This document shows, piece by piece, positions 1 through 9,562 of a stretch of DNA of 64,000 bases. The position numbers and the translations under genes were made by a program. Source of the DNA: Alkalicoccus saliphilus (GTDB lineage Bacteria; Bacillota; Bacilli; Bacillales; Salisediminibacteriaceae); assembly GCF_003044065.1 (NCBI RefSeq), contig NZ_PZJJ01000013.1:17788-81787 (forward strand). The letters are read 5' to 3'. Numbering within the stretch: the stretch's first letter is position 1; each line of letters starts with the position of its first letter. A model generated the notes under the pieces. The model saw nothing but the letters and a program-made list of their open reading frames with translations, did not search any database and was not told the origin of the DNA.

Positions 1-538
1 TCGGCAGGAGGTGGTCACTCAGCTTTTTTGACAGTCCATGTACTTCTTTATGAATATCTGACTGGTAAGGATTGGACGTACTCATGACGTTCCGGTTGAC
101 GTCTCCGCACGCAGCAATCGTATCCATGAGGGCGCTGTCGATCGCCTGAATCGTTTTTTTCATGTTCCACTTTAAAATGCCGTGCATCTGGAACGTCTGC
201 CGGGTCGTCAGTTTCAGCGTCCCGTTCCCGTATTTGTGGGCAATTTCGTCCATTTTCAGCCACTGGTGCGGATCGGCAACTCCTCCGGCAAGCCGGACAC
301 GGATCATAAACTGATACGCCGGCTCCAGCTTCTGCTGCTTTCTTTCATTCCGTACGTCCCGATCATCCTGCATATAGCTTCCGTGAAACTTCAGAAGCTT
401 TGTCTGGGCTTCCGGGATTCCGGCGCTGAGCGGATTGGTGAAATCCTCTGTCAGGCTGCCGCGGAGGCGGCGGCTGTCTTTTTTGATCAGTTCCGTTTCA
501 CTCGGCGGCCCGTCCTGTGTTACTTGTTTATCCGACAT
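1..538 (-). CDS. cysI: Sulfite reductase hemoprotein (CysI), N-terminal part, cut by window edge
   Basis: Last gene of the sulfate operon. The first ~179 codons are visible and the rest lies beyond base 1. CysI is the siroheme/[4Fe-4S] subunit that reduces sulfite to sulfide with electrons from CysJ. The visible part begins MSDKQ and contains the N-terminal nitrite/sulfite reductase ferredoxin-like half-domain, including [14 protein letters not shown] (about residues 112-125), a family signature. The siroheme and cluster cysteines are not in view. The ATG is preceded by GGAGTG and lies 27 bp after the cysJ stop, so the two are translated from one message. Identification is firm; completeness cannot be judged. 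Confidence 0.93.
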   Translation of the reverse strand, partial: MSDKQVTQDGPPSETELIKKDSRRLRGSLTEDFTNPLSAGIPEAQTKLLKFHGSYMQDDRDVRNERKQQKLEPAYQFMIRVRLAGGVADPHQWLKMDEIAHKYGNGTLKLTTRQTFQMHGILKWNMKKTIQAIDSALMDTIAACGDVNRNVMSTSNPYQSDIHKEVHGLSKKLSDHLLP

Positions 539-565
539 ATTTTCACTCCTTCAGACACTATTTTC

Positions 566-2395
566 TTAGTATACATCCCGTTGATATTTTTTCTGTTTAC
601 GCAGATCCGTGAGAAAGGCTTCTGCTTCCTCCGGGCTTCTGCCACTTTCTTTTTCCACGATCGCCCGGAGCGCATCGTGCACATCTCTCGCCATGTGATC
701 TTTATCGCCGCAGATGTAAAGGTAGGCACCTTCCTCGAGCCACTCGTACACTTCTCTGCTTTTTTCGAGAAGACGGTGCTGAACGTATATCTTTTCTTCG
801 GTATCTCTTGAAAAAGCGACATCCATCCGGGTAAGAACCCCTTCTTTCAGCCACTGCTGCCATTCTGTCTGGTAAAGAAAATCGGACATGAAGTGCTGCT
901 CGCCGAAAAAGAGCCACGACTTTCCTTCTGCTTCTGTTTCTTCCCGCTCTTCGAGAAAAGAACGGTAGGGTGCTGCTCCTGTGCCGGCACCGATCATAAT
1001 AACCGGAGTATCAGGATTTTCCGGAAGCTTGAAGTTTTTGTTCGGCTGTACAAACACGGAAAGCTTCTCCCCGGTGTCGGAGCGCTCTGCACACTGCACT
1101 GAGCAGACACCTTTTCTGTCTCTACCATGGGCGTCATAACGCACGGCTCCGACAGTGAGATGAACTTCCTCCGGATTCGCCTTCATGCTGCTCGCAATCG
1201 AGTACAGGCGGACGGGGATTTTACGAAGAACGGAAATAAATTTTTCCGGCGGCGTGTCCCACGGACCAAAATCCCGCACAGCATCCAGCAGGTCCCGTCC
1301 ATAAATGTATTCTGTAAGCTTTTCCTTATTTTCCGGGAGAAGCAGGTCTTTCAGCTGCTTGTCTTCTGTCAAAGAAGCAAGTTTTTCAAGAAGCGGCTTC
1401 GTAAGCGTGGTAATTTCCACATGTTCAACGAGAGCACTGCGGAGCGGAAGGATCGTTCCTTCTTTTCCGACAGGCAGCGGATGCTCCGGATCCCAGCCCA
1501 TCTGCACAATCAGCTGATCGACGAGCTCCGGATCGTTTTCCGGAATAATACCGAGGCTGTCCCCGGGCTCGTACGTGAGGCCGGAACCTTCCAGACTGAG
1601 TTCCAGATGTCGTGTTTCCTTGTTGGAGCCACGGCCGTTTAAATTTATATTTTCCATAATTTCTGCCTGGAAAGGATTCTTTTTACTGTATTTCACACTG
1701 CCTGCTGCTGGTACTGTTTTTTCCTCCGGCTTCGCTTCTGAAGCTTCAGCACCGAGTTTTTCGAGAACCCCCTCGAACCATGCGGCTGCCGGCTCTTCAA
1801 ATTCTACGTCGCAGTCGTAACGGGGGTGGATTCTCTCTCCTCCGAGTTCCTCCAGCCGCTGATCAAACTCGATTCCTGTCTGGCAGAATTTTTCGTAGGA
1901 ACTGTCACCGAGCGCAAGAACGGAAAACCTCAGGCCGTCCAGTGCCGGAGCTTTTCTGCTGAAAAGAAAATCGTGAAAACCGATGGCATTATCCGGAGGG
2001 TCTCCTTCCCCGTGAGTGCTCGTTATAACGAGCAGATCTTCCACTTTTTTCAGGTTTTTCGGCTTAAAAGAGTCCATGTCGACTGCTTTTACCGAAAACT
2101 GTTTCTGACGGAGTTTTTCAGCGGTTTCCTCTCCAAGCGCCTGGCAGTTCCCCGTATGGGAGCCGATTAATATCGTAATTTCCCTTTTTTCAATTTTCCC
2201 GGAAACTTCAGCCTGCGCTTCCGCAGGAGCCGGAGCTTCCACGGTCGCTGCTGCGGAAGCGGATGCGGTTTCCTGGGAAAAAGCGAGATAACCGCTCAGC
2301 CAGTTTTTCTGGCTGTCATTTAATGTTTCCAGCAGCTGGTTCAGCAGTTCGGCCTGCTTTTCGTTAAAAGGACTGTTCGTTGTTTGTAACTGCAC
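566..2395 (-). CDS. cysJ: Sulfite reductase [NADPH] flavoprotein (CysJ)
   Basis: 609 residues, normal family length. It passes electrons from NADPH through FAD and FMN to CysI. A flavodoxin domain lies at about residues 70-215 (ITILIGSHTGN for the FMN phosphate, STHGEGDPPDNA loop). An FAD-binding domain follows with RLYSIASS, then an NADP-binding ferredoxin-reductase domain with GAGTGAAPYRSFLEER and the C-terminal DVY aromatic end. I place the start at a GTG at 2395, because the preceding AGGTGGAG is well spaced there and the protein then begins (M)QLQTTNSPF like B. subtilis CysJ from memory. A further GTG three codons upstream overlaps the ribosome site. Sits between the hemD-like gene and cysI. 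Confidence 0.95.
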   Translation of the reverse strand: MQLQTTNSPFNEKQAELLNQLLETLNDSQKNWLSGYLAFSQETASASAAATVEAPAPAEAQAEVSGKIEKREITILIGSHTGNCQALGEETAEKLRQKQFSVKAVDMDSFKPKNLKKVEDLLVITSTHGEGDPPDNAIGFHDFLFSRKAPALDGLRFSVLALGDSSYEKFCQTGIEFDQRLEELGGERIHPRYDCDVEFEEPAAAWFEGVLEKLGAEASEAKPEEKTVPAAGSVKYSKKNPFQAEIMENINLNGRGSNKETRHLELSLEGSGLTYEPGDSLGIIPENDPELVDQLIVQMGWDPEHPLPVGKEGTILPLRSALVEHVEITTLTKPLLEKLASLTEDKQLKDLLLPENKEKLTEYIYGRDLLDAVRDFGPWDTPPEKFISVLRKIPVRLYSIASSMKANPEEVHLTVGAVRYDAHGRDRKGVCSVQCAERSDTGEKLSVFVQPNKNFKLPENPDTPVIMIGAGTGAAPYRSFLEEREETEAEGKSWLFFGEQHFMSDFLYQTEWQQWLKEGVLTRMDVAFSRDTEEKIYVQHRLLEKSREVYEWLEEGAYLYICGDKDHMARDVHDALRAIVEKESGRSPEEAEAFLTDLRKQKKYQRDVY

Positions 2396-2410
2396 ACTCT
2401 CCACCTCTTT

Positions 2411-3199
2411 CTAGTTATTGCGGTAATAATGTTCCAGCGCGACAATCATTGCTCCCATCTTCTGGGATTCAGGAGCTGTCACTTCTGTAATACCGCTGTT
2501 TAAAAGCTCCCGGGCCGTTACTTTCCCTACTGCTGCTGCCTGCACGCCGTTGTTGAAGGCTTTCACGAGCTGCTCCGGTTCCTCTTTCAACACGTTTCTT
2601 ACCTGTTTTTTACTTGTAAATACAACGGCATCCACCGTCTTGTCCGTCACTTCCTGCTTCAGACGCCGCACGGTCAGCGATTCCGGAGGTTCGTGGGAAT
2701 ACGGTTTGGACACATACACCGGGCATCCGTTTTCTTCCAGAACGTCCCGAAGTAAAGCATCATCCTGATCGTAGGCCTGCAGAAAGATGTTTCCATTTCG
2801 TTTCTTATGCTCAAACGTCTCCAGAAGCTGATCCATCGTCCCATCTCCGGAAAGTATTTCCGGTGTCAGATCATTTTCTCCGAGCCATTTAACCGTTTTG
2901 CTTCCCCGGACAGCAAGTTTCGTTTTTTCCAGCTTTTTAATAAAAGCCTTGTGCAGGCCGGCTTTTTCAGCTGCTTCAGCCAGTGTCCGGGCGCCGATAC
3001 CCGTCGTAAGAACTGCCCACTCGAAGGATTCTTCGAGAAAAATTTCCACGTCCTGACGGCTGACCATATTATCGACAAGCTGACGTCCCTGTACCGGATA
3101 GACGACGGGATCGCCGCCTTTTTTTTCTATCATTGTACTGATCGCCCCGGACTGTCTGTCCGCCGCCACGGCGATACTTTTTCCTTTCAGACTGCGCAT
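2411..3199 (-). CDS. Uroporphyrinogen-III synthase-like protein (HemD family)
   Basis: 262 residues with the two-lobed HemD fold pattern: an N-terminal lobe starting KGKSIAVAADR, VLTTGIGARTL near residue 65 (usual 'TS.NGV' position), a second lobe with VDAVVFTSKKQVRNVL and AAAVGKVTARELLNSGI near the C-terminus. HemD makes uroporphyrinogen III, the substrate of the neighbouring SumT. Here it stands where B. subtilis has ylnF/sirC (precorrin-2 dehydrogenase) in the sulfate operon. It shows no Rossmann GxGxxA dehydrogenase motif, so I do not call it SirC. ATG preceded by GGGGGGAG. An operon-specific second HemD for siroheme supply is the likely role (inference). Confidence 0.75.
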   Translation of the reverse strand: MRSLKGKSIAVAADRQSGAISTMIEKKGGDPVVYPVQGRQLVDNMVSRQDVEIFLEESFEWAVLTTGIGARTLAEAAEKAGLHKAFIKKLEKTKLAVRGSKTVKWLGENDLTPEILSGDGTMDQLLETFEHKKRNGNIFLQAYDQDDALLRDVLEENGCPVYVSKPYSHEPPESLTVRRLKQEVTDKTVDAVVFTSKKQVRNVLKEEPEQLVKAFNNGVQAAAVGKVTARELLNSGITEVTAPESQKMGAMIVALEHYYRNN

Positions 3200-3220
3200 C
3201 GTCTCCCCCCTTTCTTTCCG

Positions 3221-3985
3221 TTATAACGCCTGTGCGGCCAGTGTTCCTGCTGCCGGCTCCTTTTGCAGCGCCTCCTGAACAGCATCCCGCAGCGCTTCTT
3301 CCATTGCGGGGTGGCTGCCGAGATACTGGCAGAGAATAAATGATCCGCCGGAAGCGTTTCTTTTACTGATTTCTTTTTCCATCTCCTGCATTAATATTCC
3401 GGTAAACCAGAGGTAAGGTACGACAAATACCCGTCTGTTTTTCCCCACACCTTCCAGTCCTTCGTGAAAGTCGGGACGACATGCTGCCAGGTAGCATACG
3501 CTGATGGCGGAAGCCTCTGTCCGCTCTTTCAGCCCTGCAGCGATCGTTTCCATATCCCGCTTTGTCTGCCCGTTCCGGCTGCCCCGTCCGACAAGAAGTA
3601 TCTCGGAATCGTCCTCCATGGAGAAGCCTGTTTCCTTTATCCTTTCCGCCGCGAGGTCGATGACCCGCTCCTGCACGCCGAGCGGACGGCCGTACGTAAA
3701 CGTAATTTCCGGGAATCGTTCTCTTACTTTATCCACTTCCTCGGGAATATCCTTGTAGTAATGCCCCGCACTGAGAAGAAGAACCGGAATTACGGCAATA
3801 CGTGATGCTCCCCGGGAAACAAGTTTTTTAATGCCCTCGGAAATATCGGGTTCTGCAAGTTCCAGAAAGCATATTTCCTGAAGCGGCACATCGATCTGCC
3901 GCTGGACAGTTTCCATAAAATTCTGCGCCTGCCGCCGTGCTTTTTCCACCCGGCTGCCGTGACCGACGTACAGTACTCCCTGCAT
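3221..3985 (-). CDS. sirB: Sirohydrochlorin ferrochelatase (SirB/CbiX family)
   Basis: 254 residues. Inserts Fe2+ into sirohydrochlorin to give siroheme for CysI. Begins MQGVLYVGHGSR, the HGSR being the metal-binding histidine motif of CbiX proteins. VIPVLLLSAGHYYKDIPEE (near 82-100) carries the second histidine. The second half repeats the fold with LLVGRGSRNGQT, where the first histidine of the motif is replaced by arginine, as in two-domain SirB proteins. Start chosen at the ATG after AAAGGAGG; an upstream in-frame extension would run into sumT. The ribosome site overlaps the sumT stop at 3999, implying translational coupling. Confidence 0.9.
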   Translation of the reverse strand: MQGVLYVGHGSRVEKARRQAQNFMETVQRQIDVPLQEICFLELAEPDISEGIKKLVSRGASRIAVIPVLLLSAGHYYKDIPEEVDKVRERFPEITFTYGRPLGVQERVIDLAAERIKETGFSMEDDSEILLVGRGSRNGQTKRDMETIAAGLKERTEASAISVCYLAACRPDFHEGLEGVGKNRRVFVVPYLWFTGILMQEMEKEISKRNASGGSFILCQYLGSHPAMEEALRDAVQEALQKEPAAGTLAAQAL

Positions 3986-3998
3986 TTGTTTTCCTCCT

Positions 3999-4763
3999 TT
4001 AAACGACGAGTTCCGGCGGAGCTTCCTGCAGCTCTTCAAACCACTGCAGTTCTTCCCGGAGCTTGACTACTTCGCCGACGACAATCATTGCCGGCTGTTC
4101 CACGATTCCGGCTTTTTCCACAATGTTTTCCAGTGACCCGGTGACGGTGCGCTGCTTAGCTGTTGTTCCCCATTCAATAACAGCAGCCGGCGTATCAGCC
4201 TTCAGTCCGTGGCGGATCAGTTTTTCGCTTATTTCAGGCAGCTTTCTTACTCCCATATAAATGCAGAGTGTATCCATGCTTTTGACAACATGTTTCCAGT
4301 ACTCATCCTGCTTTTCACCGACTTTGCTCACACCGGAAATAAAGGCAACCGAGGAGCTGAAGTCCCGGTGGGTTACCGGGATGCCTGCGTAGGCTGCGGC
4401 GGCGACTCCTGAAGTGATCCCCGGTACAACTTCGTACGGAATGCTGTGCGAAGCAAGCTCCTGGGCTTCTTCGCCTCCCCGGCCGAAAATGTAGGGATCT
4501 CCTCCTTTCAGCCTCGTCACCGTTTTACCCCGGAGCGCATGACGGCAGAGAAGCTGATTGATTTTTTCCTGGCTCATGGAGTGACTCCCGGGTGTTTTTC
4601 CGCAGTAGATCAGCTCTGCTCCCGCTTTCGTCTCCTTCAGCAGATCCTGATTGATCAGCCGGTCATATAAAACAACGTCTGCTTTTTGAATGGCTTTTAA
4701 TCCTTTTACTGTAATCAGATCAATGTCTCCCGGCCCTGCGCCGACAATATATACTTTACTCAT
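3999..4763 (-). CDS. cobA: Uroporphyrinogen-III C-methyltransferase (SUMT, CobA/YlnD type)
   Basis: 254 residues. Transfers two methyl groups from SAM to uroporphyrinogen III, giving precorrin-2 for siroheme. Shows the tetrapyrrole methylase signatures VGAGPGDIDLITVKG (residues 7-21), RLKGGDPYIFGRGGEE (near 82-97), VPGITSG and the C-terminal MIVVGEVV. A single-domain enzyme without the CysG dehydrogenase/chelatase part, so those steps need separate proteins; SirB follows directly. ATG preceded by GAGGGGCGG. Homologue of B. subtilis YlnD in the same type of operon. Confidence 0.93.
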   Translation of the reverse strand: MSKVYIVGAGPGDIDLITVKGLKAIQKADVVLYDRLINQDLLKETKAGAELIYCGKTPGSHSMSQEKINQLLCRHALRGKTVTRLKGGDPYIFGRGGEEAQELASHSIPYEVVPGITSGVAAAAYAGIPVTHRDFSSSVAFISGVSKVGEKQDEYWKHVVKSMDTLCIYMGVRKLPEISEKLIRHGLKADTPAAVIEWGTTAKQRTVTGSLENIVEKAGIVEQPAMIVVGEVVKLREELQWFEELQEAPPELVV

Positions 4764-4794
4764 TAAGATTCCGCCCCTCTTCTGTTTGTTTGAT

Positions 4795-5520
4795 TCAGCG
4801 CCTGTTTCCGGCAGTGTGAAGCCCGCATTCTGTTTTCATGCTGCCCTGCCATCTTCCATCCCGGCTGTCGCCGCCTGTTTCGACAGCTGTTGTACACGGC
4901 ACGCAGCCGATGCTCGGATAATTGTTATCGTGCAGTTCGTTGTAATCGAGTTCGTTTGTCTTTATATACTCCCATACATCCTCCCACGTCCAGTGGATGA
5001 GCGGGCACACTTTTATCGATTCAAATCGCTCGTCGCGGTTCACAAAATTCGTGTTCTGCCTGCTCGGGGACTGTTCTCTTCTAAGTCCGGAAACCCAGGC
5101 GACCGCTCCGGAGAGTGCTTCTTCCAGCGGTTTAATTTTCCGGATATAGCAGCACTGGTTGGGATCTCTTTCCCAGAGTGCCGGTCCGTATTTTTCTTCC
5201 TGACCGGTTACTGTCAGCTCCGGCTGCTTCATTTCCACCTGCAGCTCCGGATAGCGCGCTTTCACTTTGTCGATCAGCTCATACGTTTCCGCAAAATGGA
5301 GTCCGGTATCAAGAAACACAATAGAGGCGTCTTTTTTTACTTTTGAAATGAGGTCGATCAGGACGATACCCTCTGCCCCGAAGCTGCAGGCGTAGACGAT
5401 ATCTTCCCCGTACGTGCCGTACGCCCATTCCAGTACTTTTTCTGCTCCCTTGGAAGAATCCCCCGGATTTATTCCCCGGAAAGGATCGTCCTGGAAATTT
5501 TCAAAGGTTATCCTGCTCAT
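4795..5520 (-). CDS. cysH: Phosphoadenylyl/adenylyl-sulfate reductase (CysH), [4Fe-4S] type
   Basis: 241 residues. Reduces (P)APS to sulfite using thioredoxin. The PP-loop domain includes YACSFGAEGIVLIDL, VFLDTGLHFAETY and VSGLRREQSPSR. NQCCYIRK (around residue 121) and IGCVPCTTAV (around 204) supply the two cysteine pairs of the [4Fe-4S] cluster found in APS reductases and Bacillus-type CysH. The catalytic cysteine motif ECGLH is at the C-terminus, followed by only a few residues. The cluster motifs suggest it may accept APS as well as PAPS. The operon also has an APS kinase, so PAPS may be made too. Strong GGAGGAAAGGAG before the ATG. Confidence 0.94.
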   Translation of the reverse strand: MSRITFENFQDDPFRGINPGDSSKGAEKVLEWAYGTYGEDIVYACSFGAEGIVLIDLISKVKKDASIVFLDTGLHFAETYELIDKVKARYPELQVEMKQPELTVTGQEEKYGPALWERDPNQCCYIRKIKPLEEALSGAVAWVSGLRREQSPSRQNTNFVNRDERFESIKVCPLIHWTWEDVWEYIKTNELDYNELHDNNYPSIGCVPCTTAVETGGDSRDGRWQGSMKTECGLHTAGNRR

Positions 5521-5544
5521 CTGCCTCTCCTTTCCTCCGCTTCG

Positions 5545-6147
5545 TCACCGGAGATACTTTTCTTTTTTAAGATAATCGATAATCTGCTCCACAGATTCTT
5601 CCAGTGACTGGGTGTCTGTTTCCACTGTCAGCTCCGGATGTTCCGGTTCTTCGTACGGGGCGTCAATTCCTGTGAACCCTTTAATTTCTCCGGATCTTGC
5701 TTTTTTGTAAAGTCCTTTAGGATCCCTTTCTTCACACGCCTTCAGGCCGCACTTTACGTATACTTCAATGAATTCTCCTTCTTCCAGAAGCTCCCGCACG
5801 CTGTCCCGGTCTTCCCGGTACGGCGAAATAAACGCCGTGAGTGTGAGCAGGCCGGCGTCTGTCATCAGCCGGCCCACTTCCCCGATCCGGCGGATATTTT
5901 CCGTCCGGTCCTCCGGGGAGAAGCCGAGGTTTTTGTTTAAACCGTGCCGGACGTTGTCCCCGTCGAGCCGGTACGTATGGATCCCCTCTTCGTACAGCTT
6001 TTTTTCGAGAGCGGAGGAGATGGTTGATTTACCGGAACCGGAGAGACCGGTGAACCAGAGTACGGCGCTTTTATGCTCCTTCTGTTTCTGTCGTTCCTGT
6101 TTGGTTACTTCAGAGTCGTGCCACGTAATATTTGTCGAACTGCTCAT
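5545..6147 (-). CDS. cysC: Adenylylsulfate kinase (CysC)
   Basis: 200 residues, normal length. Phosphorylates APS to PAPS with ATP. P-loop GLSGSGKST near residue 35, [20 protein letters not shown] (APS-binding region) near 62, [13 protein letters not shown] near 105, and [23 protein letters not shown] near 145. ATG preceded by AAAGAGGAGAG. The 72-bp gap upstream, to the permease gene, is AT-rich and has no clear terminator, so I treat it as part of the same operon. Between the permease and cysH genes. Confidence 0.95.
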   Translation of the reverse strand: MSSSTNITWHDSEVTKQERQKQKEHKSAVLWFTGLSGSGKSTISSALEKKLYEEGIHTYRLDGDNVRHGLNKNLGFSPEDRTENIRRIGEVGRLMTDAGLLTLTAFISPYREDRDSVRELLEEGEFIEVYVKCGLKACEERDPKGLYKKARSGEIKGFTGIDAPYEEPEHPELTVETDTQSLEESVEQIIDYLKKEKYLR

Positions 6148-6219
6148 AAAAATCTCTCCTCTTTCAATGGATTTATTAAACCAATCAATTTACTCGGTTT
6201 TATAAAGAAATAAAAAAGT

Positions 6220-7995
6220 CTACCCGAGCCAGACGAACTGGACGATGGAAACGGTGACGATTAAATACAGAATATTGAGTGGAATCCCTACCTTCACGTA
6301 ATCAGAAAAACGATATCCGCCCGGTCCGTAGACGATGAGGTTCGTCTGATAGCCGATCGGTGTCGCAAAGCTTGCGGAAGCAGCGATAGCAATGGCAACG
6401 AAAAATCCGGTCGGGTCGTAGCCGAGCTGTTCGGCAATCGCAAAAGCAATTGGAAACATGAGGACGGCGGCCGCATTGTTCGTAATAATTTCTGTGAAAA
6501 AGGAAGTAAGAAAATACACTGCCGTAAGGGCGCCGATCACTCCGATGCCGCTGGAAATCTGCACGAGATGGGAAGCGATGAAGGAGGCTGTCCCGGACTG
6601 TTCAAGTGCCATCCCGATGCCGATCGCCGACGCGATAACGAGCAGAACGTCCACCTGAATGAACCGTCTTGTTTTTTCCAAAGAAATCGAGTTTGTGACA
6701 AAAAGCGTGAGTACGGCAAGAACCGCTGCTTCAAACATGGAAAGCAGCCCGGTTGCTGCGAGGGTGATCATCAAAATGAGAGTCACGAGGGAGATGAGCG
6801 CTTTTCGGGAATGAACGATATCCGGCTTCGTTACTTCACTTAAAAGATAAAAATCCTTCGTGTTATTCCAGCGGTGAAGAAAATCCCCATCCGCAAGCAG
6901 AAGCAGCGTATCCCCGGGCTTCAGTTCCGTATCCCCGATTTTCTCTTTGACCCGTTCCTCGTTCCGGTGTATAGCCACGACTCCGGCGTCGTACACTGTC
7001 CGGAAACAGCTTTCCTTCAGCGTTCTGCCGGCAAGCGGAGAACGGTGGGAAACGACTGCTTCCAAAAGGTGGGCATTCCCATTCTGCAGCTCTTCCAGCT
7101 TCAGATCTGTTCCTGTTTCCAGCTGCAGCCCTTTAATGTTCTGCAGGTCGACAAGCGTAGTAAACGAACCGGTGAAAATGAGGCGGTCGTTTTCTTCCAG
7201 TACATCTGTTGGTGCGACCGGGGCCGATCGGTTGCCGCGGCGGATCAGTTCAATAAGAAAAAATCCTTCCATGCGCCTAAGGCCTGCTTCTTCGACTGTT
7301 TTTCCTGCAAGCGGGGACCCTTTTTCCACGAATGCCTGGGATAAGTATTCCTTTGATGATTCAGAAAATGCCTCTGTCGACGTCCGGCGGTCCGGCAGTA
7401 TGCGGTAGCCTACCGTGCTCATGTAAAGGACACCGATCAGACCTGCCGGCAGACCGACAACTGCCAGCTGAAACATCGAAAATCCTTCCATCCCCTGCTC
7501 GAGCATAAACCCGTGAATGACGAGGTTCGTCGACGTGCCGATCAATGTAAGCGTTCCGCCGAAAATAGCCGCGTAGGAAAGCGGAATAAGAAATTTGGAT
7601 GGAGCAATTCCCCGTTCCCTGCACCATTTCCGGATGAGTGGTGTAAACATGACGACGATCGGCGTATTGTTTAAAAAAGCAGACAGGCCGGCAACCGGAA
7701 ACATCATCTGTATAAGCGATTTTTTTCTTCCGTTTCCTGAGCCAAGAGCCATTTTCACTAAATAATTCAGCGCGTTTCCCTGCTGAACAGCGCCGGCAAC
7801 AATGAACAGCAGGCCGACGGTAAGCATTCCTTCATTGGAAAATCCCCGCAGCGCTTCCGCCGGCTCCATCACCCCGAGCAGAAGGAGCACAGCGAGCGTC
7901 ACGAGAAGGATGACTTCCGGCTTCGCCGCTTCTTTAATCAGGCAGAGAAGCATGATGCCGACAACTGCCAGTACGATCCCTATTTCAACTGTCAT
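6220..7995 (-). CDS. SLC13/DASS-type anion permease with two RCK_C domains, probable sulfate importer
   Basis: 591 residues. An N-terminal membrane half of about six segments includes FLNNTPIVVMFTPLIRKW (SLC13-type hairpin motif). A central soluble region at about 215-370 contains two TrkA-C/RCK_C domains (each with 'SPLAG.T..E', then 'GD.LL' or 'ND.L.F'). A C-terminal membrane half has ITNNAAAVLMFPIAFA, the second hairpin. Members of this group transport sulfate or related anions by cation symport; sulfate is inferred from its place between sat and cysC, where B. subtilis has cysP, an unrelated permease. ATG preceded by CAGGAGGG. A dicarboxylate substrate is possible but less likely here. 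Confidence 0.85.
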   Translation of the reverse strand: MTVEIGIVLAVVGIMLLCLIKEAAKPEVILLVTLAVLLLLGVMEPAEALRGFSNEGMLTVGLLFIVAGAVQQGNALNYLVKMALGSGNGRKKSLIQMMFPVAGLSAFLNNTPIVVMFTPLIRKWCRERGIAPSKFLIPLSYAAIFGGTLTLIGTSTNLVIHGFMLEQGMEGFSMFQLAVVGLPAGLIGVLYMSTVGYRILPDRRTSTEAFSESSKEYLSQAFVEKGSPLAGKTVEEAGLRRMEGFFLIELIRRGNRSAPVAPTDVLEENDRLIFTGSFTTLVDLQNIKGLQLETGTDLKLEELQNGNAHLLEAVVSHRSPLAGRTLKESCFRTVYDAGVVAIHRNEERVKEKIGDTELKPGDTLLLLADGDFLHRWNNTKDFYLLSEVTKPDIVHSRKALISLVTLILMITLAATGLLSMFEAAVLAVLTLFVTNSISLEKTRRFIQVDVLLVIASAIGIGMALEQSGTASFIASHLVQISSGIGVIGALTAVYFLTSFFTEIITNNAAAVLMFPIAFAIAEQLGYDPTGFFVAIAIAASASFATPIGYQTNLIVYGPGGYRFSDYVKVGIPLNILYLIVTVSIVQFVWLG

Positions 7996-8047
7996 TTTTC
8001 TGCCCTCCTGATCTTATCCGGGCAGCTTCCATGCGGGAGTGGGCCTT

Positions 8048-9211
8048 TTACGCTTTTACTGTCGTCTCCTGCAGGCCTTTTATCAGCACTTCGGCTACTT
8101 CCGGGCGTGTAAACTGCTTCGGCGGCTTTTCTCCTCTGCGCAGCATTTCCCGAACCTTCGTTCCGCTTAGGTGTACGTGAAATTCCTTGTCATGCGGACA
8201 CGTTTTCGCCGACGCCATGTTTTCACATTCCGTGCAGAAAAAGGCGTGTTCAAAACGGAAGATCTGAATACCAAGCTCCTCTTCGAACTCCGTAATAAAG
8301 TCCTGTGCTTCATACGTGCCGTAGTAGTCGCCGACACCGGCATGATCCCGTCCGACAATGAAATGGGTGCATCCGTAATTTTTACGGACAATGGCGTGCA
8401 GCACAGCCTCTTTCGGTCCGGCATAGCGCATCGCCGCCGGATAAATCACGAGTCTTGACCGGTCGGCCGGATAGTAGTTTTTCAAAATCACTTCGTAGCT
8501 TTCCATACGGATTTCCGCAGATACGTCATCGGATTTTGTTTCCCCGACAAGTGGGTTTAACAGCAGGCCGTCGACCGCTTCAAGTGCTGCTTTCTGAATG
8601 TATTCGTGCGCCCGGTGTACCGGGTTTCTTGTTTGAAAACCGACGATTGTTTTCCACCCAAGATCGTTAAACAGGGCGCGTGTTTCCACCGGATCGAGGT
8701 GAAAATCCGCAAAATCACTGTGGTCCGGGCGGTTTAAAAGAGTAATCGGACCGGCAGCGTATATTTCCCCGCGCTCATAAAGCTTCTGTACTCCGGCGTG
8801 GGCAGCGTCTTTTGTTCCGTACACTTTTTCTGCTTCCTGCTGTTTGTCGTAAGCGTACTTTTCCTGAAGGTCGAGCGTGCCGTAAATAATGCCGTCCTCT
8901 CCGCGGAGAGCAATCGTTTCCCCGACATCGTATGTGTCTGCTTCTTCAGCGGTCAGTGACAGAGTGATCGGAATGCTCCACACCGTTCCGTCAGCAAGCC
9001 GATTGTTTTCGAGAACATTTTCATAATCCCCGCGTCCGATAAATCCTTCGAGCGGACTGAATCCCCCGATACCGATCAGTTCCAGGTCGGAAATGGTCCA
9101 GTCGGAAACTTTCAGCTGCTTCAGGCCTTCTGCTCTCTGAAGTGCCTCCTCCCGTTCTTTTCCTTTCAGCTCCCTGTTTACGAGCGTTCCTCCGTGCGGT
9201 TGAATAGACAT
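8048..9211 (-). CDS. sat: Sulfate adenylyltransferase (ATP sulfurylase)
   Basis: 387 residues, the usual Bacillus length, without a fused APS-kinase domain. Makes APS from sulfate and ATP. Key motifs are [11 protein letters not shown] (near residue 195; the QxRNPxHxxH nucleotide motif), [14 protein letters not shown] (near 289) and [18 protein letters not shown] with [13 protein letters not shown] near the end. First gene of the operon; upstream DNA is AT-rich and non-coding. ATG preceded by TAGGAGGGG, well spaced. Confidence 0.96.
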   Translation of the reverse strand: MSIQPHGGTLVNRELKGKEREEALQRAEGLKQLKVSDWTISDLELIGIGGFSPLEGFIGRGDYENVLENNRLADGTVWSIPITLSLTAEEADTYDVGETIALRGEDGIIYGTLDLQEKYAYDKQQEAEKVYGTKDAAHAGVQKLYERGEIYAAGPITLLNRPDHSDFADFHLDPVETRALFNDLGWKTIVGFQTRNPVHRAHEYIQKAALEAVDGLLLNPLVGETKSDDVSAEIRMESYEVILKNYYPADRSRLVIYPAAMRYAGPKEAVLHAIVRKNYGCTHFIVGRDHAGVGDYYGTYEAQDFITEFEEELGIQIFRFEHAFFCTECENMASAKTCPHDKEFHVHLSGTKVREMLRRGEKPPKQFTRPEVAEVLIKGLQETTVKA

Positions 9212-9562
9212 ATAACCCCTCCTATGGTTGTAATAATGTACTTTACCTTTCTAAAATTCATAAAACTTATAATTCTTACCTTTTTACTATGTTTTAAAAT
9301 AAAAAAAGAAAGCTCCTGCTGACTTATAATTTTTTGAAAATTCGTTGTTAGTAATCATAGTACACCCATCAGGATAATTCAATATATTTTTTTGATTTCT
9401 TTAATTTTACAATTGCACCGTAAAGCAGCTCTTCTTCTAAAAATCTTGCTGTGACGGTGTTTTCCTTCCTTCATTTTCTGCGTTCCTGTGAGAGAAATCT
9501 TCTTTCTGCTGCGCTTTCTTTTTCAGTCTGGTAGCATACACAGTAGAAAGGGGCGGAATCTG
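9212..9562. promoter_or_regulatory. Sulfate operon leader/promoter region with a spaced direct repeat
   Basis: 351 bp between divergent sat and mutT, very AT-rich on the sat side. TTACCTTT occurs at 9243-9250 and 9276-9283, starts exactly 33 bp (about three helical turns) apart, within 75 bp of the sat start. This could be a regulator site such as the CymR or CysL type, but I cannot match it to a known consensus. I saw no S-box or T-box features and no further gene. Confidence 0.35.

Noticed and set aside
9212..9480. S-box (SAM) or T-box leader upstream of sat
   Set aside because: None of the conserved stems or the T-box TGGNACCGCG sequence is present.
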